DNA of 64,000 nt. Origin: Pleodorina starrii. Lineage: Eukaryota > Chlorophyta > Chlorophyceae > Chlamydomonadales > Volvocaceae. Where the stretch lies: the NCBI GenBank assembly GCA_030267565.1, contig BRXU01000013.1, forward strand, positions 2,706,001 to 2,770,000, read 5' to 3'. The notes under the pieces were generated by a model. That model was not told where the DNA came from, did not search any database, and saw nothing but the letters and a program-made list of their open reading frames with translations. The position numbers and the translations under genes are program-made. Shown piece by piece: positions 57,018 through 64,000 of the stretch (the first letter of the stretch is position 1; the number at the start of each line of letters is the position of its first letter).

Positions 57018-58266
57018 AGTGGCCGCTCGCTCGTCAGCTATCCATGTCAGCCCCAACGCGCACCTGCGGGACTTCCTGCTCCGCTTCTCCTCGGAGGGGC
57101 CACATCTCGCAGCGCTGCGCTACCGCATCTGCAGCAAGGCCATCAAGCTGCCGCTGCAGGCCGTCGTGCGCGGCGGGCCGTTGCAGCTGCCGCCGTGGCT
57201 CCCCAAGGAAGACGACCTACAGGCCATCGTTCGCGCGCAGATCAATGACCACGCCTTCGTGCAGACCCTCGTAGCCCAGAGCGCCTGGGATGACAGCAAG
57301 ATTGCCGCAGAAATCGTCACATTGCTCCTGGCTGACCTGACAGAAGACCTGGACGCGCATGTGTGCGCGGCCGCCTTCAACAGCCGCAAGCTCGGAGGCA
57401 TGCCCTCCATGGCCCAGGTCCGATTAGAACCCTCCGGCGACCTGCCGGCGGCGCTGGCCAAGACCGTCGCCGTGCTACGTGCCGGCGACGCCGGCCGCGC
57501 CGCGATGGGCGGCGTCACGGTGCCGTCACCCTGCACCGCCCTCGCCGTCGCGCTAGCCGACTGCATTGTGCTCCGCGCCGAGGAGCAGCAGCGCAACGCG
57601 AGCGTGACTCGGTCCGTGAGCTACGCCCACCGCTTCGTGTTGCTGGTCGACGGCACGGGCGTGGGGCTCTATCAAGCGTGAGGCAGCGGCGGCGGAGGTG
57701 GCAGCACCAGCGGCGGCGGAGCCGGCAACACCAGCAGACCCGGCAGCAGCGGCGGCTCCGCCGCTGACGAAGGCGGAGGCACCGCCAGCGGCTGCTTCGC
57801 CGCCGGCTTCTCGTTGCAGGACTGGCTGCAGCGTTGCACGACAGTCATGTCGCACGAGCAGGCAACCGAGTTTGCCCACACGTTTCAGGAGTTTTGCGCC
57901 CGCATCTACTGGGATGATGCCACCAATGGATTGTACCTGCAGCTCTTCGGGGTGGACTTGCAGGCGGTGGCGGCGGCGCGCGGGCTGCCGCTGCCGGGAC
58001 GGATTCGGAGCTGGGTGCGCATCCTGGCAGTGCCGTACGTGACGGCGGCGCGCATCCAGGCTAACGCGCGTGTTGTTTTCCAGGAGCATGGTCGGCGCTT
58101 CCTGTCTAGGTGCTCGGTTGGGAGCTACTTACGTGGTGTTCTCCAGGAGCATGGTCGGCGCTCCTTGTCTCCGACTCTTTCACGCTTCGTGCGTCGTGCG
58201 GGCTTGGTGCTGGTGGGCCTTGGTGGCTTTGCATTTGGCACCCCTTTGCAGGTGCCCCTGGGGTAG
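57018..58266 (+). CDS. Unidentified protein-coding gene, two exons visible, 5' end missing
   Basis: Exon 57018-57660 follows a GCGCACAG acceptor. It is open for 214 codons with a helical, protein-like sequence (HLRDFLLRFSSEG, AALRYRICSKAIKLPLQAVV, IVTLLLADLTEDLDAHVC, SYAHRFVLLVDGTG). The second exon, 57820-58266, follows TTCTCGTTGCAG in the same phase and continues DWLQRCTTVM, FAHTFQEFCARIYWDDA and GLYLQLFGVDLQAV. The donor at 57661 (GTGGGG) is weak. It was chosen because the first exon's frame otherwise stops at 57679 and the phases agree. The upstream start exon was not found. The last 60 codons, with a duplicated EHGRR block, may be UTR. A TGTAA stem-loop element follows at 58287. I recognise no family. 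Confidence 0.45.
58079..58169 (+). repeat. Short tandem duplication near the 3' end of the unidentified gene
   Basis: A TCCAGGAGCATGGTCGGCGC block at about 58079 recurs at about 58141 with flanking similarity. It produces two EHGRR-containing segments in the open frame. Confidence 0.75.
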
Positions 58267-58286
58267 GATGAACAGTCTGTCTAGCC

Positions 58287-58347
58287 TGTACGGCTAGCGA
58301 CCGGTGTGAAAGCCGGTCCCCCTTGTAAATTCCGCATCCTAACGCGC
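58287..58347 (+). terminator. Stem-loop/TGTAA element, copy 2 (probable mRNA 3' end)
   Basis: Same layout as 56290-56350: TGTACGGCTAGC, stem 58299-58305 with 58312-58318 (loop GTGAAA, one G-T pair), CCCC, TGTAA at 58324-58328, then TCCTAAC. It lies 20-80 bases past the stop of the plus-strand gene, where a poly(A) signal is expected. Confidence 0.55.
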
Positions 58348-59075
58348 GGCTCTTCATGTGAGCGTTGTACGATGGCTGGATACGGCAGATGAGAACCAGC
58401 ACTAGCCGCGTCGAACATTGATTGATTCGCTGTGTCGCCGTCACTTTTGAATGATAACCAAATAAAAGCGAGTACAAGTGTACGTCACGTGAACATATAC
58501 GGAAACCTGTACATTACAGGTCCGCATTGAGGTCCGAGTGATACACATTGCCGGATTGGGTACGGTACAGTGGAACGGTGTTTGATGGATCAGAGGGGCG
58601 GAACGTGTCAGCTCTTGACGCATCCCGGAGAGCCGCACCGAGCAACCAATGGCATCGAGCACCACATCATCGCCGCCCGAAACGGCTGCGAAGGTGCTGT
58701 TGTCGGCACCGAGCATCGAGCGGCACGCCTTCCAATGCGAGAGACTGCTGCCCTGTCCAGCGCTCGTTTGCTGTACTCTCGTGGTCACGCTTCGGTCGCT
58801 TCGGCCGCTTCCAACAGCGCTTCCCGGATAGGGGGCGGCACAGTCTGCCACACGGATTTACCGGTAAAGCGTTGCTTTCTGGCAGCAGCATCCGCAACCC
58901 GGGCCTTTGCCGCACTCCCCTCTAGCCGACGGCCTGGCAGCAGCCCCAGGCCTTCTCCCTCCTCCTCCTCCTCCCACCAGGCCATCGAGGCTATCAAGGC
59001 CGACCTCCCATAGGAGCACTTGGGGTTAGCCTTCTTCTCGCTCCTCAGCGAAAGGACACCGGCTCCAGGGTTGGC
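58348..59075. other. Convergent intergenic region between the unidentified gene and SSU72
   Basis: It contains the 3' UTR of the minus-strand SSU72. A reverse-strand TGTAA (58513-58517) about 560 bases past the SSU72 stop is a candidate poly(A) signal. A plus-strand AATAAA occurs at about 58460. Open frames at 58.5-59.0 kb show no family and lie antisense to the UTR. Confidence 0.45.
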
Positions 59076-60396
59076 TCAGTAGTAGCAGATGGTGTAGGTC
59101 AGGCGACGGCCCGTCTCCTGCTGAAACTGCGCCACCACGGCATCCACGCAGTCCTCCCACTCGCCCCCCTGCTCCAGCTGCCGATGCGGGTGCAGATGCA
59201 AATGCAGGTGCGCGGGAGCCAGGGCGTAGCGGAGCGGAGAGGGACGTAGCACAGCAAGGAAGAGAAGGGAAGTTAAGGCGACCGGGAGCGTCAGTTCGGC
59301 AGTCAGGCAGGGCGGCGCTTAGCTGGGCCGCTGGCGGGGACGGGACGGGACGGGACGGGACGGACTACGGCTCACCATCTGGCACAGCTTGAGGGTCTGC
59401 GCCGCCGCGTGTGCAGCCTCCTCGTGGTTGTCCTTGACGTCCTGCGAGCAGCCGGGCCCCGTGCAGCCCCGCATTCAGCCACACGGCCACACGCGCCATT
59501 CAACAGCACCCGCCCCATTTGCCGTCGTTCCCGTCTGGGCTTCCGCGGCATCGCGTCCAAGCCAGCGGAGCGCCCTCGGGCGGCCCCGCTTTGACACCCG
59601 TCTACCGGAACCACTGGCGGGGCCCAGCTTGCGGTGGCTCCAGCCCTGGTCCCCCGCCCTGGGCTCCGCCCCCTGGCCCCGCTCCAGGGGCGGGGACCAG
59701 AGGAGCCCCCGCTCCTACTTCCGCTCGACATTGCAGCCCATGTTTGCGATTCGGTAGTTCGTGCCCCGTGTACCCCAACCCCCGCACGCACCATGTTGCA
59801 GACCAGGAGCGGCTGCAAGGACAGTTGCGGTCGGTGGTTCATGTCTGGATTGCAGAGCGGTGGGGACATAAGGGACACGGCACGACGTCAGCGGGAGAAA
59901 CATCCGGGGGACAAGAACCGAGCGCGCTCGCACGTGTGTGCGTGTCGGCGACGGGTGCGGGGTTGTCGAAGGGTGGGCCGACCCATCAGGGTCTGCGGGT
60001 CTCGCGCGCCGGGCACCCAAGCCGCGGCCCCGGCCCTGGCCTCGGCTTCGGTTGATTTCCATCGGCAGTCAGCGGGCACGCAGCCGGCAGCACTCGGTGT
60101 GCCCCTCACCTTCTAGCACCTGCTCCATGACTCGCTCCTCGAAGGTGATAACCACATCGAACTGGTCCCTGGCATCGTTGTATGAGGAAAAGGGGGTCGG
60201 TCACGCGGGCAATGCGGTGGCTGGAGTAAGGGCCAGGGCTGCGGAGATGCGGTGGGGCATGTAGGGCGCAACGCCGGCGGGGCTGTTATCGCACGGAGGC
60301 AATGCCAAACAGGGGCTGTGGGGCCACATCCGGGAATTCAGGGCTTGATCTGCAATGGCTTCCAAAACGCCTGCGCGATGCCCCCCCCCCGCGTTT

Positions 60397-60433
<37 letters not shown>

Positions 60434-61303
60434 GTTGGCGCGTACAAACGCTGGCATGTCTGCCGCCCGAGCGCGCCGCTCGGTGCACCTGTTCTCCTGG
60501 TAGCGCTCCGGGGCCAATTTGACGCCCATGTTCCTCCGCAGCATTTGCAGCAGGCCGTTGCGGGTGTAGAGCTCCGGGTCCTTGGACGTCAGGTCGTCGT
60601 AGATGGTCTTGTAAGGCGTGCCAAACTGCGCGGCACGGCGGGCCCCAGCAGCCGGCGGACTTCGGTCAGTTTGGGGTCAATCGGCGCTGCGCCTGCTGCG
60701 TGCTGAGGTGGCTTCTGTGGGGAAGTTTGGCTGTCAAGGGGTGCAGCATCCTGAGAAGACCGCGCTAACGGATGCCGACAGGGCTGGCCAGGCATGCGGT
60801 GAGGTGCTGCTGGCGCAGCTGGGCCGTGACTGGCGCAGCTGGGCCGTGACTGGCGCAGGGTGTTGACGAGCGGTGAGAGGAGCTGTGGCGCCCGGCGGAG
60901 TCGGCAGCGCCAGGCCGGGGCCTGCCGGCGCGCGGCTGGGCAAAGGACCCGGGCCGGGGCTGCGCGCTGACGGCCTGTGAGGGCTGGGTGTTCACGCGCA
61001 ATCGCTGTGCACATTTGGGAGCAGCACCGAGGGGAGCTGCGGACCTTGTAGACGTTGGGCTCCTTCTGGCTGGGTCCCGGCAATTTGACGTGCGCGCCAA
61101 CGCCGAAGGAGCTGACCTGTCGTGACAGGCGGGTGGGTGATACCCGGTCAGGGGAGTGGCCGTGTCGCGCAGCACGCCGGCGCAGCCGGGGTTGTCCACA
61201 TTCGGTCGCTTACGATCATTCCATGCTTCTTAAGCATCGCATGCGCCTCCATGGATCGATTCTGGTTGGAGGCGCAAACCATGGCGAAGCGTAGCTGCCT
61301 CAT
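59076..61303 (-). CDS. SSU72: RNA polymerase II CTD phosphatase SSU72
   Basis: Dephosphorylates Ser5 (and Ser7) of the Pol II C-terminal domain as part of the mRNA 3'-end processing machinery in the nucleus. Exons 5' to 3' (minus): 61303-61214, 61116-61045, 60625-60489, 60168-60110, 59844-59792, 59441-59376, 59177-59076. These give 192 residues, the normal family length. The N-terminal CASNQNRSMEAH carries the C-x5-R catalytic loop (Cys10, Arg16). It continues with SFGVGAHVKLPGPSQKEPNVY, ELYTRNGLLQMLRRN, DQFDVVITFEERV and NMDVKDNHEEA. The last includes the acidic catalytic region, as in human VDIQDNHEEA. The end is RRLTYTICYY, matching the family's conserved aromatic terminus. Exon 5 (53 bases) was found by phase and homology. 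All junctions are GT-AG. Confidence 0.95.
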
Positions 61304-62817
61304 CCTGCTGGGGCTGTGGTGTTGCCTTGCAGCACACCACAGCCCTGGCGATATGATATGGTAATTTGTGTGCCAGGCAAAGCGACCGCTGCGCGTGAAG
61401 GTAAATTAGTCACGCCAGGTGCAACCCAATCACTCAGCGCCGTCTTCGCAAAGGTATGTTGGATTATTATTATAAGTTTTGATGTAAATTACTAGTAATT
61501 GCAGAGACGAGAGACGAATTTTAGTGAAGTGAGAATTCATTTGCATGGCGTAGTCCGCAAGCCTGCAGTGCGAGTGTGAAGGCGCGTCGAAAACAATGCC
61601 ACGGCGAGAACCTAAAAGAATTGACTGCTTCACTACTCGACTGACACCTGGTAGCCATGAATGCGTCTTTACAACTTTGAAGTGCAGCGCGTGACCCACA
61701 GGTCGCTTTGGGTCGCCTCTCACGACGGTTTGGTTTATGTGTGGTTGTGTTTCCGCAGCCGGCCCGCGTATCTCGTGCAGCATGGATACAGCGCATGTAT
61801 TGCTATGGCTTTGCAATTGCTGGCGATCCCGATTTACCCCTGCCAGTTCACGCGGAGGTCACCCTTTACGCATGGAATGGGCTGTGACTGCAATACTGCA
61901 CAAGAAGCGTACAATGCGAGCACACGATCCTGAAGACACTCCCGGAAGCATGAGCTGCATGCTCTTACAAGCCCCATGCCCGCGTAGGCGCACAGACCCA
62001 GCAGGAGGGATGCGTGCACGTATGATTAACCAAAACGATACCAACAACGATTGGAAGTTGTTGTCTCCCACACATACTCCTACGCGTGCACCCTGCCCCC
62101 CCCCGACTCCTGCTATCTCAACCGGTGCCCCGATACTGGAATACACACCCAGAACCTGTCAGAGCAAAGTGCACCGACCATGCAATCCTTGAGCAATCCA
62201 TTTGAGCAAACCAAGGCCGTCTTGCAGAGCCATGCCCTATCCTCTATTCGTTAAAACGTTGAACATTGAAATGATGTGCTACTGCCGCTGTTAGCAACAA
62301 ACCGCCATCAGCAGTGCACTACAATGCTATTGTACAAAAGCGCGTGAAGGAAAACAGGTAGCCGGTCGACTCGAAAGTAGCAATGTAGGAACGACCCACC
62401 CATGTACATATAGCAGACGCAACAGGGCGGTGAACCAGCAAACGAATGCCTTGTGCCACCCTCTGGATAAGCCAACGTGCACGGCCGGCCGCTGTCGGCG
62501 TCCCAACACCTCAGCGTACCGTGGCTCAGCAATGGAGCCCTTGCCTAAATGTCTCGTTCCAAAACGATTGCGGTCTACAAATGGTACAATACTGCCATGC
62601 GATGCGCATTCTGATGTTCCTGCCCTTCCGCCTCAGCTACCGTATCTTGAACAATTCGGCTTGCGCTGCGTCCTGCGTCGGCACTGCGGTGCGTATCACA
62701 AGCCATATCCTTTGGCTCCGGCCGCAATACATCGCCGCGTCATCTTTTACGAGCTGGCTGGTGTAGTCCTGGCAACATGTATGTGCGGCCGACCAACGGC
62801 ATGCTGGTGGAGCCTCC
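61304..62817. other. Intergenic region between SSU72 and eS27
   Basis: It contains the SSU72 5' flank (from 61304) and the 3' UTR of the minus-strand eS27 gene. Candidate reverse-strand TGTAA signals occur near 61970 and 61668. The DNA is AT-richer than the surrounding genes. No supported gene. Confidence 0.5.
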
Positions 62818-63552
62818 TCAGTCATTCTTCCGGCGGAAGCTGGTGCCCTCTGAGAGCCTGTCGAGGGGGCCAAGGGGACAAAGGGTCAATGCGAGTCTGC
62901 AGCTACCGGTGCGTCGAAGAAATACTGCAAGACCCAACTCCGTCCGGCATGACCTGCCTTTCAACGATGCACTTGTCAGCATCAACGCATAGCAACAGTG
63001 CATGCGGATGGGCTGCTAATACCGTACACAGGCTTCCGTCCCCCCGACCCAGGAACCGGCATGGCCATGGAGTGGTGGATAGGTATCTCAAGCCGGGGCT
63101 ACCCGGGCCAGGCGACGTTCTGGATACGGTGTCGGAAGCGGTACCCACTTTGTGCGCACGCAGCATGGCCTCCAACCGCAACGCTACGACAAGGGTCTCA
63201 CGGCATCGTCTCCCAAGACATGTCCACGTCTCCCAACGTTGCTTCAGAGCTAGAATGATTTTCGCGTGGAGGCGCGCTCTATGGCACGCAAGAGCTTTGT
63301 ATGAGTTCCGAAAATCCGCGCAAGTCCCTACCGTGCCTTTCCACCCGTCGGCTGCGCCAGCACGGATGCACAGGCAGAGCAGGTAACCACTTGCTGGGAG
63401 TGGGAAAAGACCGTCGAAATGGTGAAGCAGCCCTGGCACTTGACGTCCATAAAGTAGGAGTTGGGGCTTTGCACAAGCCGCTTCCGCTTGTGTCGCCTGG
63501 CCTCTAGCGCTGCCGGAGGGTTCAAGAGGTCGTAATCCTGTTGCAGAACCAT
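62818..63552 (-). CDS. RPS27: 40S ribosomal protein eS27
   Basis: Small-subunit cytosolic ribosomal protein with a C4 zinc finger. Two exons (minus), 63552-63332 and 62857-62818, join in phase 2 at KAR|LSEG to give 86 residues, the usual length. The start [13 protein letters not shown] matches plant and algal eS27. The conserved [29 protein letters not shown] and QPTGGKAR blocks are present, and the end is [11 protein letters not shown]. Zinc ligands are Cys39, Cys42, Cys58 and Cys61. The usual Cys before QPTGG is Ala here (VLAQPTGG), which is not a ligand position. The intron is 474 bases. Confidence 0.97.
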
Positions 63553-64000
63553 GTTTGTAGAGTAGACTTGGCAAAGATCTAATTTGGCTCGGGGGGGATA
63601 GCCTTTCCAGTTAGGCCACCGGAAGGCACTAGAATTGTTCACATGAAGCAACACTAAGAGGTATACACTCTTAAGCTCGAGCGCGCTTTGTGACAACGAG
63701 GACGCACCGTACGGCACAATCCCGACACAAGACAAAAGGCTTGATCATGTGAAGAAGGGTAAACCATTTGTACCATTTTGCCTCAAAGCAAGTAAGGAAG
63801 CGCATAGCAATTTAATCTTTCAGTCCAAGTGGTGTTGAGGCACGGTTTTCTATTTGGTATCGGTCTTACGCCAGTGGGGACGGAGGCATCGTGCTGGGCC
63901 TTTTTAAAAAATGCAGCACGATGAGGTTATTTGGCAGGTAATTGCGGTCCTACCTCTCGGCGGCGGCGGCGGGTGGTTGCGACCGGCAAGGCTGCTCCGC
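63553..64000. other. 5' flank of eS27 to window end
   Basis: About 450 bases upstream of the eS27 start codon, probably promoter and 5' UTR, AT-rich near 63.75-63.93 kb and ending in a short GGC repeat. No TATA box or other defined element was identified, and no other gene is visible. Confidence 0.5.

Noticed and set aside
57672..57690. Stop after GVGLYQA as the true end of the 57 kb gene
   Set aside because: Coding-like sequence resumes after a good acceptor at 57820 in the phase of the GGC|GTGGGG donor. The alternative remains possible.
1..64000. tRNA and rRNA genes
   Set aside because: No cloverleaf with A and B boxes and no rRNA core sequences were recognised by eye.

Overview
This window is nuclear DNA of a eukaryote, most likely a photosynthetic one and probably a green alga. 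The genes are GC-rich and cut by many short GT-AG introns. They encode a cytosolic ribosomal protein, an RNA polymerase II CTD phosphatase, a plant-type N-acetylglutamate synthase and a plastid-type membrane protein. Simple repeats, short palindromes and Gly/Ala/Ser-rich coding tails are abundant, and dispersed GC-rich repeats sit at 0-2.5 kb and 55-56 kb. The repeat style and TGTAA motifs at probable mRNA ends hint at a chlorophyte, but the species cannot be named from sequence alone. Gene models below were assembled by eye from family similarity, splice sites and codon phase. All seven main models sum to a whole number of codons.

Layout. 0-3.1 kb holds a tandem duplication, a dispersed repeat and a MITE-like perfect inverted repeat. 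3.1-10.3 kb (+) is a 16-exon Na+/phosphate symporter of the PHO4/PiT family, with an 18-bp microexon. 13.3-18.4 kb (-) is a 12-exon N-acetylglutamate synthase, tail to tail with the transporter. 20.8-23.8 kb (-) is a conserved, uncharacterised four-helix membrane protein, probably plastidic. 24.8-29.6 kb (-) is a secreted or lysosomal-type di-N-acetylchitobiase (GH18) in 11 exons. 34.4-47.1 kb (-) is a 19-exon cyclic-nucleotide-gated-type cation channel of about 2039 residues. Its normal 6-TM plus cNMP-binding core is followed by a roughly 1500-residue low-complexity tail. 47-57 kb is gene-poor, with a few orphan exon-like pieces. 57.0-58.3 kb (+) is an unidentified gene. 59.1-61.3 kb (-) is SSU72 in 7 exons, and 62.8-63.6 kb (-) is ribosomal protein eS27.

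The genes are independent eukaryotic loci, with no operon or gene-cluster logic. Five themes recur: phosphate uptake, arginine biosynthesis, chitooligosaccharide degradation, cyclic-nucleotide signalling, and transcription/translation housekeeping. The most unusual observations are these: the channel's non-canonical selectivity filter and giant tail; a 12-bp palindrome GACCCAYGGGTC repeated nine times across 22-47 kb; a two-copy stem-loop with compensatory base changes just upstream of TGTAA; and a sequon-rich C-terminal domain on the phosphate transporter.
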